Assembly: GCA_907163375.1 (NCBI GenBank)
Contig: CAJQUW010006829.1
Coordinates: 154,114-218,113, forward strand
DNA: 64,000 nucleotides
Direction: 5' to 3'
Origin: Prostheceraeus crozeri
Lineage: Eukaryota > Platyhelminthes > Polycladida > Euryleptidae
Shown: piece by piece, positions 13,101-23,493 of the stretch
Numbering within the stretch: the first letter of the stretch is position 1
How the letters are laid out: each line of letters starts with the position of its first letter
Made by a program: the position numbers and the translations under genes
Notes under the pieces: model-generated
Seen by the model: only the letters and a program-made list of their open reading frames with translations
The model's database searches: none
What the model was told of the DNA's origin: nothing

Positions 13101-15017
13101 GTTCATTGTATTCTCTTCTATGCTCTTGTTAGCCCAGTATTGCAACCGCGTTTTTCCGTTATTTCTGCGCTTGCCTATTGCAACTTAGATTGGGCAGCTG
13201 AACCATATGAGGGCATCTGTAGAATGGTGAGACTAGCAGCAAGGCAAGATAAGCAGCAGCTAGTACAACGGCTAAGCCTGACAAATGCTTCACATTTTCC
13301 ATGTAGCAGCATCTTCAAAACCGCTGAACGATGTTTCTCGACTAAACGGAGATTGAAATTTGGTTCAACGGAGCTGTGTAAACAAAGTGAAAATTTTATT
13401 GACTAACGAAGTGAAAACTTTTTTTTCAGACAGCAATTTGAAGATGCTTATGAAGAGGAACCGTCTGTGTGGAAGAGCTGATGAAAGAATCTGCTCGGAC
13501 TGTATCATCCGGTATTTGTGGATGAACCAAAAATATTAATGAATGCCTACAGCATTTATGAATGTTTTTGTTTCGTGAATCTATCTGGCCTGATCCTACA
13601 GTAACTTATCATGGCTTTCTCATTGAAGCATTTGTAAGGAGATAACATTTTTCATCTAACAAGGAATTGAAATGATCAGGCAAAATAGTATGACGAGTCT
13701 TAATTCGACGCAAAATGACGTGTGAATGGCCAATTACCTACAATTAGGTTATTCGCAATCACCGCTGCGTCGCAATAACGATTCTCGCCAAATCGTTATT
13801 CGAATGCTTCGATGCGTGGGAAGAGCCGAGCCACTGATGCGCCGTTGTTCCGGTGCAATGATTGGTGTACATAGCCATAACTAAATAGTGAAGTTATTCA
13901 AATGCAAATATTCTTTTGAATAATTAATTTTTTGCTTGCGAAAATCGATTTCTCGCTTTTGCCAAGCTGATATTTGATCAGAAATTGGTATATGGGTCTC
14001 TTCTTTAACTAAAATTCTGGAGGAAGAATTTCAGTTAATGAACAGTCCTATCGACATGATCATAACCAGATACCAGGAATTTAATCAAATCATTCAAACT
14101 ATACGAGCTATAAAGTAAAGTTTCGATGCCATGCCACCTGTCAATGAATATTTAATCATGAAAACAAAGATAATAATTGATAACTAATCTATCTATTCGT
14201 GTTTCAGAGAAGAAGTAAGAATCTCGCAGTGATCGAACGAGGTAAACAAAGCTTAACTTTCTAGAACTCTATATTTTCCGCTTACATCACGAAATAAAGA
14301 TGTGGCCCATTCATAGAGGGCCCATTTTACATGCGCATGCTTTGGCATTCTCAGTTGATTTTAGCTTTTTTCACTGTCATATGTGCAAAATTAGTGTATT
14401 TTCATTCAATAAATAAATTCTTCAAAAAGAATTATGCTTTTTGAGGATTCAATTTCTATAGATATTTAAAATCATGTCACTGACAAACTTCCAACAGGGA
14501 TCGGCCCCACGCACAGTTCAGCTCATCAAATAGGCCGGAATGAGATTTGAGCACAAAACTGACAGCTTGTCAACTTATTCAATTAACTACGCAAGTCAAC
14601 GCGATGGACAGTCTACATGAAATGATGTCTTGTTTGTCTCCTTCAAAATATTTGTGCATCAAGTAGTAGAATTATCCTTTGAGTTTGACTGCTACAAATC
14701 AGTCGAATATGTGTGATAGTTTCTACACGTTTAAATTTTTGCGAGCAAGTTATTATGTAGATAAAATCAGAAAAATTATAAACTGGAATATCGCAGATGA
14801 AATAACAATGGAGCTGCTTTAATTTCCCTCATAATAGTTAAAACAAATGATACATAGCTTCCATGACTTGTAATCGAAACTGTGGTTTGGAAACTGCAAC
14901 ATGAATAGAAAATATGCGTAATCTTTCCGATCAATTTGAAAGCTAGCAGACTCCCCACCAATCAATGCCAATTGGAACATAATGGTATGGGTTTTAAATG
15001 AAACTCATTGCACGAAA
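10111..15017. other. No gene recognised
   Basis: Several frames of 80-147 codons occur (for example 11010-11453 and 13062-13406), but they show no family signature and mostly low-complexity composition. Nothing here is supported as a gene. Confidence 0.35.
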
Positions 15018-15076
15018 CAAGTTGGATATCAAAAGGAATGAATATACGCTAACAAGCATCGTAACTAAGCGGAAAT
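15018..15076 (+). mobile_element. Fragment of the CATAGAG MITE family
   Basis: This piece matches an internal segment of the CATAGAG family (AACAAGTTGGATATCAAAAG onward) and stops exactly where the next copy begins. It looks like the left remainder of an older copy into which the next copy inserted. I did not find the other half of this older copy. Confidence 0.5.
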
Positions 15077-16590
15077 CATAGAGTAAGTACATTAGGTGGA
15101 GTGTTAACTCCGCATTTCATAAATCCAAACGTCTATACACATTCGATTTTATTAAATGAACAAGCAATTCGATAGGTTCCTATTTCTTTCATTTGCTCAA
15201 CCATAGAGTATATATAGGCGGAGTGTCGACTCAAAAAAGTATCTGCATGTAGTGAAAAATTTTTATATCAAAAGATTCAGTTTATCGCGGAGACAACGTC
15301 CCCGTGGACCAAAAAATTATTTGAGCAATTTTAAATAAGTCAAAATTTTCACAATTTTTACCGAGATGACTCGCCTATGTAAGTAGTTTGAAACAAGTTG
15401 GATATCAAGGGGTATGAATATTTGCTAATAAGCAACCTAACTAAGCCGCAAATGAGCTGATTATTAAGGAAATTTCATTATCCGTATTTTTATGGAAGTC
15501 TTCATGAAAAAGTCGCGATGTTATTCGTGCTTTCTTGCCTGAAATTTCAAGTTTTTAATTCAATTTTTACCGGCATGATTTTATGATTCACTCAATTCAT
15601 GCTTCATTTCTTGAATTTGAATAGTGATGTGGACCATTTTACATCTCACAAAGTTAATTGAAAGCATTGTCTTTGAATCTAAATTTTGCCATGCCAGTGG
15701 CAGCTGTTGCCTGATCACGCTTAAGAAGACGCTCTTGAGGTTCAACAGGAAAGCAATAGCGCAGGTCATCGAGTTCCCAATTTAACGAACATAACCTCAC
15801 CAAAGCTGTCAGACACGGACTATCTGTAAAATAATATCATTTCTTTCTGCTTTATGCTATCATGATCGCAGTCAATTCCGTTGTAATTTCTTCAAAACTG
15901 CATAAATGCGCACATCTCACATTTTGGAAACAATTCCGAATGCATCTTCTTGGAGTTCATTTAATAAAATCGAAAGTGTTGGGGATTCAATAAATGCGGA
16001 GTTACCACTCTACCTAATTATACTTACTCTATGTGCTCAACCTCAAGAGCATTTTCTTAAGCGTGATCACATCACAGGCAAACTGCCACTGGGAGAACAA
16101 AATAATTTAATCAAAGACAATATGATCTCAATTAACTTTGAAAGACGGAAATGGGACAAGAAATGAAACATGAATTTAGTGAATAATGAAATCCATGAAA
16201 TCATGCCGGTGACAATTGAATTAAAACTTCAAATTTCAGCCACGACAGCACAATAAGATCTCGACTTTTTCATGAAGACTTACATTGTAATGCCGTTCAT
16301 TAGATCTCCTTGATCATCAGCATAATTTCCGCTTAGTTACAATGCTTGTCAGCGAATGTTCATTAATCCCCTTTGATATCCAACATGTTTCATACTACTT
16401 CTAAAGTGGACGTCATCTCGGTATAGTATATAAATTTTGACTTTTTAAAACTGATCAAATAACTTTTTGGACCACGGGAACGTAATCTCCTCAGAAAAAC
16501 TGAATCTTTTCACATAAAAATTTTCACTGTATACAGATACTCCTTTTCAGTCGACACTCTGCTTATATCCCCACTTTATACTATTCACGA
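15077..16590 (-). mobile_element. CATAGAG-family MITE, inverted copy split by a younger copy
   Basis: The left end begins CATAGAGTAAGTACATTAGG, the reverse complement of the family's right end. The sequence resumes after 16033 in the same inverted sense and ends near 16590 with the reversed GAGTGTCGACTC terminal region. The middle, 15202-16033, is a separate copy in the opposite orientation. The right boundary is decayed and approximate. Confidence 0.65.
15202..16033 (+). mobile_element. CATAGAG-family MITE, copy with perfect 8-bp TSD
   Basis: Starts CATAGAGTATATATAGGCGG and ends in TTACTCTATG. The inverted ends share CATAGAGTA and a following TAGG(T/C)(A/G)GAGTG block. It is flanked on both sides by TGCTCAAC (15194-15201 and 16034-16041). 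It carries no transposase. The 8-bp duplication and CA start fit hAT- or P-type mobilisation. It sits inside an inverted copy of the same family. Confidence 0.85.
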
Positions 16591-17741
16591 AGTTGTCATA
16601 TGTTTAGTGATGAAAATTTTCCGGAAAATTTTGAATCAAAATTTTCCATGGAAAATATAGGAAAAAGTTGGAAAATTTTGGAAAATTGTGAAAGCTTTGA
16701 TTTTTTGTGATGGGCCCTATAATTTGACCGGTTCCACACTCGAGGCATGGACACATCAATGGAATTGTTCTGAAACTCTTGATTTCATCATTTTATTTCG
16801 ATTAAAACGATCGTAGCAATACGACTCCCGTCCGCGGATTTTGAGCACTCCTTTACCACCAATGGCTTGTGGTAATTTGCTAGCATTTTTAATTATCACA
16901 GCTGCGACACCGTTTGGGATAATGGGACTTTTTTCCTTTACAATGGGGGTATAATATCATGCAATGTGAAAGATCTGGAGCAAAAATAATGCACTTGATT
17001 TGTGAGCTTGCTTATAGCTTGAAAGTTAGGCGGAATTATGCAACCTTGAATGATACAAATTCTCCATGTGTTGATGAACATGTGAAGCATAAGCACACAG
17101 TCCACGAGCGATCTACATAAGCGACCATATTGGAAGATATATAAAGACTATAAACTCGTGAAATATTTGGAAACTAAAAATATCTGTGATATGTAGAAGA
17201 ATATCTATGACAGTTTCTAACTTCTGGCGTATTGTCCGATCTTCGATGAGGACAAACTGCACATCTTCCATTTCTAGCTCAGATGGTTCAGATAGTTCCA
17301 AATCGATTTCAGATCTACCCATATGAATTTCAGACATTTCTAGATAAATTGGAGATTCTCCAGTTGAATTTAAGATCCTTTCAAAGTTGGGTTTATGACA
17401 GATATCTGAAATTCAATTAGAGAAATCTGAAATCCATCTAATGTCTGAAATTCATTTGGAAAAATCTGAAATAGACGTGGAAAGGGTGCAGTTGGTTCCA
17501 AAAGGTAACATTCAGGGATGATAGGGAAGTTTTCGGTCATTGAATATTACATAGTCTTTTCAAGCGACTATACCAAGTCTTCAAAACAATGGAAAAAACG
17601 TCAATCACCGAAAAATAAATTTCAAAATTTTCTATTTGCATCACTACATATGTTATATGAGATTCTTTTAACAGTTATAATTTTTGAAGTTTAAGTCATA
17701 GATGGTTTAAGTGTTAAAGTTGTAGATTTGCGCAAGCTTTA
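16591..17741. other. No gene; short internal repeats
   Basis: No coding sequence is recognised. The stretch 16620-16700 repeats GGAAAATTTT several times, and 17330-17480 repeats a TCTGAAATTCATTTGGA-like unit. Both look like short low-complexity or decayed repeats. Confidence 0.4.
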
Positions 17742-17749
17742 GTTTAGGA

Positions 17750-18393
17750 CATAGAGCAGGGTAGGTAGAGTGTCGACTCAAAAAAGTATCTGTATAGAGT
17801 GAAAATTTTTATATGAAAAGATTCAGTTTTTTTGCGGATATTACGTTCCCGTAGTCCAAAAACTATTTGAGCACTTTTGAAAAAAATTTTACCGAGATGA
17901 CTCCTCTATGTAAGTAGTATGCAACAAGTTTGATATCAAAAGGAATGAATATTTGCTAATAAGCATCCTACTGAGCGGAAATTAAGCTGATTATCTAGGC
18001 AATTTCATGATCCGTTTTATGATGGAAGTCTTCATGAAAATATCGCGATCTTATTGTGCTTTCTTGGCTGAAATTTCATATTTCTAATTCATGAATGCAA
18101 TAGCAGTTCATCGAGTTGCCAATTTAGCAAATATTAAAAATACCTCTCCAAGGCTGTCATGACACGCACATTCTATAAAATAATATCATTTCCTTCTGCA
18201 TTATACTATCATGATCAGTCAATTCCGTTGCGATTTCTTCAAAACTGCACAAATGTGTATATATCTCACATTTTGGAATAATTCTGACTATATCTCCCAT
18301 GAGTTCATTTAATAAAATCGAAAGTGTATACACATTGGGGTTTCGGTAAATGTGGAGTTACCACTCTACCCAACATACAGTACTTACTCTATG
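17750..18393 (+). mobile_element. CATAGAG-family MITE, 644-bp copy
   Basis: Starts CATAGAGCAGGGTAGGTAGA and ends TACTTACTCTATG. It is flanked by GTTTAGGA on both sides (17742-17749 and 18394-18401), a perfect 8-bp target duplication. It is an internally shortened form of the 830-860-bp copies elsewhere in the window. Confidence 0.85.
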
Positions 18394-18401
18394 GTTTAGG
18401 A

Positions 18402-19416
18402 TGAGTATATGATATACATGTACATTAATAAGTGTTGACTAGAGGATGTACCGGTAGGCATGGCTACATCCTATAGGATCGATTTAGAAAACATCAACTT
18501 CGAACTGCTATCTTTTCATCACGCGGCTAACGCGAAAACAAATTTATAACTAAAATGAGTTTGCGCTACTAGCTTAGTATTGATTCAAGGTTGGTTAAGG
18601 AGACATTTTCGGTTGCTTAGTGATTGGATTTTTTTGTAGTTAGGTTTTGTTCCGGGTTTGTCTTGGTATGTCTCATGGACACGGACGGCGGCAAAGGTGT
18701 TGCAGGTGCTGAAGATGCAACACCTGCCCTTAAGCAGATGTTGCATGTGTGCCCTCTTCATGAATTACCTCAAAAATATTATTTAATCAACTTTTCGTTG
18801 AAGCGTGTTGTGGTCACAAATTATACCGGCACGGAGATGGTGTACATAAATTTTGCGTGTGTTAGGAAATTATAAAGATGGATACGATACTTTTAGTGTG
18901 AACTGATAACAAAATTGTCAACAAACAAAACTTTAGAAACATTTGATGTAGCGAGCAAATTATTTCGTCTTATTGATCAACCTGCTCTTGACAATCGTTC
19001 CAAGTGATGCGCTGACGTGATGTTGCAAATTATTTACAAATGTTTTCGGCAATGTGTTTGACAAGACACAATATTCCAAGCTTTTGCTTAACTAAGTTGA
19101 CATAACTAAAAAAAAGACATGATTTTACATGTATGAGCTTATGCTACTCTTGTGCGTAAATGTTTTGAAAGCTAATTTTGTAATTTTTCAAATATTTCAA
19201 ATTTAACCATGTAGCCCACCAGAAGATCCAAATTGTGATGAAAGTGCGGAGTTTTGTAGCATGTTTTGTATTGAGCATGTTTCAGAAGTTCCATGATATT
19301 TTTCAAACATAATATTCATTGACATATGGCTCACTTAGAACACCTACCATAAGATTATCCTTGCCTGAACAACATGAGCGATTTTATGTAATAAAAATTG
19401 TCAAAAATTTCAATTT
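18402..19416. other. No gene recognised
   Basis: Nothing with family signature is seen. An 83-codon frame at 18624-18875 shows no motif. This is the left flank of the Polinton; its last six bases before the element (19417-19422) are the target duplication. Confidence 0.4.
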
Positions 19417-19422
19417 TTTATC
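19417..19422. repeat. Polinton target-site duplication, left (TTTATC)
   Basis: TTTATC directly precedes the element's AGTAGTAAGTAA terminus and recurs directly after the inverted terminus at 42503-42508. A 6-bp duplication is the known integration footprint of Polintons. Confidence 0.9.
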
Positions 19423-20590
19423 AGTAGTAAGTAAAACTCTACTTCTGGATAGCGCAAGATGGCCGCCGTCGCTGACGTCCCCCCCCCTCTGGAACGGCAG
19501 AGCGTCGTGGTCGGCCGCCGTGGTGCTTTGAGTCTGACGTCCCCCCCTCTGGTCGACCGTCGTATAGCGCGCGGTGATGTGCTGTCTAGGTTGGCGTGGT
19601 GTGCCGGCCAGGTTGGCGTGGTGTGTCGGCCAGGTTGGGAGGGTGGACTGTTGTAGCTCACCTGAAAAAATCCGAAGTGTCAGAGTGACTTTGTATGGGT
19701 AAAATTTTGAAAATTTTCCAAAGTGTGGAATTTCGACCTGGGACCTTCACCAAAGTTTGTTTCATCAAATTTCACGGACCCCCACCCCCCGACAGCAATC
19801 TTCTAACTTTGGTTCTAGTGAACGGATTTTGTCTTACAGCTACTCGTTTGAAAGAGGAGAAAAAACTGCTCGACGCCATTTTTGCCGCGAGTCAATCGGA
19901 CCAGCCGTTCAAAAGTTAGAGCTGTTACAAGATTTTAGGTCGGAGCTCACCTGAAAAAATCCGAAGTGTCAGAGTGGCTTTGTATGGGTAAAATTTTGAA
20001 AATTTTCCAAAGTGTGGAATTTCGACCTGGGACCTTCACCAAAGATTGTTTCATCAAATTTCACGGACCCCCCCCCCCGACAGCAATCTTCTAACTTTGT
20101 TTCTAGTGAACGGATTTTGTCTTACAGCTACTCGTTTGAAAGATGAGAAAAAACTGCTCGACGCCATTTTTGCCGCGAGTCAATCGGACCAGCCGTTCAA
20201 AAGTTAGAGCTGTTACAAGATTTTAGGTCGGAGCTCACCTGAAAAAATCCAAAGTGTCAGAGTGACTTTGTATGGGTAAAATTTTGAAAATTTTCCAAAG
20301 TGTGTCATTTCGACCTGGGACCATTACCAAAACATTTTTCATCAAATTTCACTGACCCCCCCTCGGGAGAGCTCGCTTCGATCTTGGCTTCTAGTGAACG
20401 GATTTTGTAGTGCAATAAATAGCTCGTTTGAAAGCTAAGAGTGAGACAAATTCACTGAAAGAAACGCCTTGTTCATATCTGTCTTCGTTCAAAAGTTAGA
20501 GCTGTTACAAGAATTTAGGTCGGAGCTCACCTGAAAAAATCCTAAGTGTCAGAGTGACTTTGTATGGACAAAATTTTGAAAATTTTCCAA
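19423..20590. repeat. Polinton left inverted end with ~289-bp tandem units
   Basis: An outer 232-bp single-copy part (with GCAAGATGGCCGCC) is followed by tandem units starting at 19655, 19944, 20232 and 20524, each opening AGCTCACCTGAAAAAATCC. Each unit holds a C-run next to CACGGACC. The third unit differs in its second half. The array is mirrored at the right end. Confidence 0.85.
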
Positions 20591-20603
20591 AGTGTGGCAT
20601 TTC

Positions 20604-20712
20604 GACCTGGGACCTTTACCAAAACATTTTTCATCAAATTTCTCTGAACGAGGGGGGGGGAGGGGGTCCGTGAAATTTGATGAAAAATGTTTTGGTAAAG
20701 GTCCCAGGTCGA
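20604..20712. repeat. Imperfect palindrome inside left Polinton end
   Basis: The stretch from ACCTGGGACCTTTACC at about 20605 is repeated inverted, ending near 20712, around a G-run centre. The arms are about 37 bp. It looks like a head-to-head join of two subterminal half units, and as single strand it would fold into a long hairpin. Confidence 0.75.
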
Positions 20713-20952
20713 AATTCGGAAGTTTTAAATTTTTCAAAATTTTCACCACACTGGAGCTCTCACACTTAGGATTTTTTTCACTTGTGGCATGTTACATGGA
20801 CATGTGCTGACGGACCAACTTCCCTTGGTCATATGAGAATTGTTCAGGTGTCATGTGATAGAGAATGATGAGACAAATCGTTTGCAACAAACCGCATGTC
20901 GCTACGATGAATACTTTCGGAGATAGAGCCATTGTAAGTTTTCTTCCGAGCA

Positions 20953-20960
20953 TATATAAA
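20953..20960 (+). promoter_or_regulatory. TATA box (TATATAAA)
   Basis: TATATAAA lies about 40 bp before a GTAAGC splice-donor-like site (21002), itself upstream of the coiled-coil gene starting at 21585. The spacing is right for a transcription start near 20985 and a short leader exon. Strong TATA boxes recur before other genes of this element. Confidence 0.6.
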
Positions 20961-21584
20961 CCCCCGACAACGTAAGTCTGATCACTTCATCGAAAGACGA
21001 GGTAAGCGACGGTCGTCGCTCTGAGCTCCCGATATCGGGTGTTTCAAAGGACTCTATCTTTTGAAGTAGGCAAGCTATCTTCTTACTTCAAAGTTTGTAT
21101 GATAGAGTTTGATAGTGTTTTTACTACTGATAAAATTTTTTAAAAGTAGTATGAGTAGTAAAATGCGGAATTTTTTAAAAATTCTTAATTTTCAGTTTTT
21201 TCAAAGTTTTAACATATAGACTAAGGTTTTCAAGTATCCTGAGTTCAAATATGCTATCAGATTTGAAATTTGACTAAGTCTAAGGCAGCTTTGAGGGGTT
21301 AGATCCCAGCTACTGATCACTACCTTTGACTCGGCGTTGCTGTTACCACTTCGGGGCAGTGACAATGATGTCTTCAGCTGTAAAGAGCGGGTATCGGGGA
21401 AGATCTCTCACTTCCCTAGTGATCAGTACAAGGCCTTCGGGCTGTCGACGGGATCGAGTGCCACTCACTATACTCAAATCTATCATTCCTGACTAAGTGT
21501 AATGCTTTTGGAATATGACTATACTACATGATTCCAAACTTATACAAATTTCATTATCTTACAGTTAACGATAAAATCTCAGGC

Positions 21585-22775
21585 ATGGCAAACGACAAAA
21601 ACAGAAAATTCCATATCAAAATGTGCGCATGTGGGCGAATCAATCGCAGTGCGGACGCCAAGGCGCATGTAAAGAAGGCGGGCACCGACCACATGATTAT
21701 CCTGAATAGGGTTGCGTGTGTGAAGTGTAGAGTGTTGAAGGGTGATGAGGATGAGGCGCGTTTCTACAGAGTGCATGCTGACTGTAGTGGAGGTTTGGTG
21801 AATGACTTGAGATTCACGCAGTTGATTGTGGAAGAGAGGGAGCGAATGTTGGCGATAGAGCGAGAGGGTAAGGTTGAGAATATTGTTGAGAATGTTGTTG
21901 AGAATGTTGTTGAGAATGCTGTAGAGAATGATGAGTTGGCGAGAGCAGTTGCGTCGTTGGAGGCTGAGATTGGGCGAAAGAGAGTGCTTGAGAGTGATGA
22001 TGAGGATGATGTGGATTTAGATAGGGAGCGTGTGAGGAAGTTGAGCTCTTCGTCGTCGGAGGTGTCAAACATTGTCATCACCGACCCCCCGAAGAGCTCA
22101 TCTTCCCCAAAAGTGAAGAGTGGTGGGATTCGTATGCAGTCGGCGAGGTGGTTGAAGGATGAAGAGAAGAGGCATGTGTCGCAGCAGATGGCGCATGATT
22201 TGTTGGTAAATAAGTATGAGAGTTTGAAGAAGGTGAAGGATGAAGTTGTGAAGGAGTTGGATGAGTTGAAAAAGAAGGAACTGAAGTCGAAGGAGGTAGC
22301 GGATGAGAATATTAGAATGAGGCGTAGTGTGACTGATTTGAAGAATAAGACGCGAGAGTTGGAAGAGAAGAATGATGAGTGTGAGAAGAGGGCGAGTGCT
22401 GCGGAGAGAAGAATGAGAGATGTAGAAGCGAAGTTTGAGGAGATGATGAAGGAGATGAGTGTGTTGAGAGCGAGGAATGTTGAGTTGGAGAGGACTGTGG
22501 CTCGGCGGGGTGATGAGAGGCAGGCGTATGAGAAGTTGGAGCGCATGAGGGATGAGTGGAATCGTGTGAATGAGGATCGTTTGTTTGAATTTCACATCCC
22601 TATTCGGGATAATCATTTGGACGGCGAAGTACTCGTAAATCAAAGTCTCGACGAGTCCATAATTTGTTATAACGGACATCCGACGAAAAAATGTCTCCAT
22701 GCCAGCCTGAGAATGCGCGGCCATCTGTACAAATTCTCGATTCGGAAGCGCGCGAGACTGCCAAAGGATGGCTAA
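21585..22775 (+). CDS. Coiled-coil protein with N-terminal Cys motif (Polinton)
   Basis: A 396-residue protein of unknown function. The first ~60 residues hold paired cysteines (CAC... and CVKC) that could form a zinc-binding knuckle. From about residue 80 to 350 it is very rich in Glu, Lys and Arg with heptad-like leucines, a long predicted coiled coil, including a VENV repeat made by 15-bp tandem units in the DNA. I chose the ATG at 21585 because it is the first after a TTATCTTACAG acceptor at 21564 that pairs with the donor at 21002. Four bases after the stop, GTAAGTG opens a candidate 60-bp intron (22780-22839) in the 3' UTR. A histone-type stem-loop follows. Confidence 0.7.
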   Translation: MANDKNRKFHIKMCACGRINRSADAKAHVKKAGTDHMIILNRVACVKCRVLKGDEDEARFYRVHADCSGGLVNDLRFTQLIVEERERMLAIEREGKVENIVENVVENVVENAVENDELARAVASLEAEIGRKRVLESDDEDDVDLDRERVRKLSSSSSEVSNIVITDPPKSSSSPKVKSGGIRMQSARWLKDEEKRHVSQQMAHDLLVNKYESLKKVKDEVVKELDELKKKELKSKEVADENIRMRRSVTDLKNKTRELEEKNDECEKRASAAERRMRDVEAKFEEMMKEMSVLRARNVELERTVARRGDERQAYEKLERMRDEWNRVNEDRLFEFHIPIRDNHLDGEVLVNQSLDESIICYNGHPTKKCLHASLRMRGHLYKFSIRKRARLPKDG

Positions 22776-22872
22776 CTTGGTAAGTGAAAAGTAAATAAGA
22801 TAGTATATCCTATTCTAATGCATATCATTTTCATTGCAGATCTTTGCCCGCCTTCACCACCCCATCACGACA

Positions 22873-23017
22873 CTCCCGAGAACGAACCATCGGCTCTCTT
22901 AAGGGCCACCTAGGGGCAAGACATGATAGAACCTCCACGCGTTTTGCCCTGGGCAGTCTTCGGACTGGCGAATACTATCATTAAGTTGAATCTGCTATCA
23001 GTCAACTTGAACGTTGC
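22873..23017 (+). repeat. 145-bp direct repeat, copy 1
   Basis: The block from CTCCCGAGAACGAACC to TTGAACGTTGC is repeated nearly unchanged at 23349-23493, offset 476 bp. Each copy lies just downstream of a gene and includes a histone-type stem-loop near its start. The copies bracket the 88-residue gene, so a gene-plus-3'-end unit may have been duplicated. Confidence 0.9.
22892..22910 (+). terminator. Histone-type 3' stem-loop, copy 1
   Basis: GGCTCT-CTTA-AGGGCC-ACC forms a 6-bp stem with a 4-base loop and the ACC tail. It agrees with the metazoan histone mRNA 3' stem-loop consensus at every stem position and differs only at the first loop base. A purine-rich GGGGCAAGAC follows where the downstream element of histone pre-mRNA would lie. 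After removal of the candidate 3' UTR intron it is 56 nt from the stop codon, a normal histone distance. Function is inferred. Confidence 0.55.
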
Positions 23018-23032
23018 GTCGCGTTAGAGGGT

Positions 23033-23040
23033 TATATAAA
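23033..23040 (+). promoter_or_regulatory. TATA box (TATATAAA)
   Basis: GTTATATAAACC lies 32 bp before the ATG of the 88-residue gene at 23072, so the transcript leader would be extremely short. It is the same octamer as at 20953. Confidence 0.65.
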
Positions 23041-23071
23041 CCACTGCCTCTCATTTCATGTCATTTCAATC

Positions 23072-23338
23072 ATGCAGACGCCGAACAGTCAAGTCAGCTC
23101 TCCTCGCGGAACGCAGTTAAGGCCGCGAAATTTATTTGAGGAGTTTGTCAGGCTAGAGGAGCAAGACAGAGTTTACAATAATCTTGCTCGGATTGGCAAT
23201 CCGATGACAGCAACTGTTGTCAATCCAACGGAATGGCGCTACATTCCACTTTTTAGCCATGTGCAAGTTAGTGTGGAAGTCGACACTGCTACCAAAGAGA
23301 GAGTCAAAGACTCTCTCAGCAGAATTGGTAGGGTGTAA
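23072..23338 (+). CDS. Small 88-residue protein of unknown function (Polinton)
   Basis: This 88-codon frame sits between a TATA box 32 bp upstream and a histone-type stem-loop 29 bp downstream, so it has a complete minimal gene layout without introns. The protein is mixed in composition, with an acidic/basic middle (EEFVRLEEQDR) and a basic tail; it is not a histone and matches no family I know. It may be an early regulatory protein of the element, but that rests only on position. A longer opposite-strand frame overlaps it and is judged a shadow. Confidence 0.55.
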   Translation: MQTPNSQVSSPRGTQLRPRNLFEEFVRLEEQDRVYNNLARIGNPMTATVVNPTEWRYIPLFSHVQVSVEVDTATKERVKDSLSRIGRV

Positions 23339-23348
23339 GATGACGTTA

Positions 23349-23493
23349 CTCCCGAGAACGAACCATCGGCTCTCTTAAGGGCCACCATGGGGCAAGACAT
23401 GATAGAACCTCCTCGCGGTTTGCCCTGGGCAGTCTTCGGACTGGCGAATACTATCATTAAGTTGAATCTGCTATCAGTCAACTTGAACGTTGC
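23349..23493 (+). repeat. 145-bp direct repeat, copy 2
   Basis: Second copy of the block at 22873-23017. It begins 10 bp after the stop of the 88-residue gene. No TATA box or gene follows this copy at the spacing seen for copy 1. Confidence 0.9.
23368..23386 (+). terminator. Histone-type 3' stem-loop, copy 2
   Basis: Same GGCTCT-CTTA-AGGGCC-ACC structure as copy 1, 29 nt after the stop codon at 23336-23338, with GGGGCAAGACATG downstream. No nearby AATAAA is seen between the stop and the stem-loop. Confidence 0.55.

Noticed and set aside
13062-13406. 114-codon plus-strand frame
   Set aside because: No recognised domain, no splice or promoter context; likely chance.
13430-13540. Adenylate-kinase-like scrap (MKRNRLCGRADE)
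   Set aside because: Only about a dozen residues resemble the kinase lid region and the following sequence does not continue it.
19410-19661. Frames shared by both Polinton ends (about 83 and 65 codons)
   Set aside because: They lie in the inverted ends and reflect GC-rich terminal sequence; no protein motif.
21764-22546. Long opposite-strand frames (260 and 208 codons) across the coiled-coil gene
   Set aside because: Ser/Phe/His-rich antisense shadows created by the biased Glu/Lys codons of the real gene.
22873-23493. A histone gene as the source of the stem-loops
   Set aside because: Neither adjacent protein resembles a core or linker histone.
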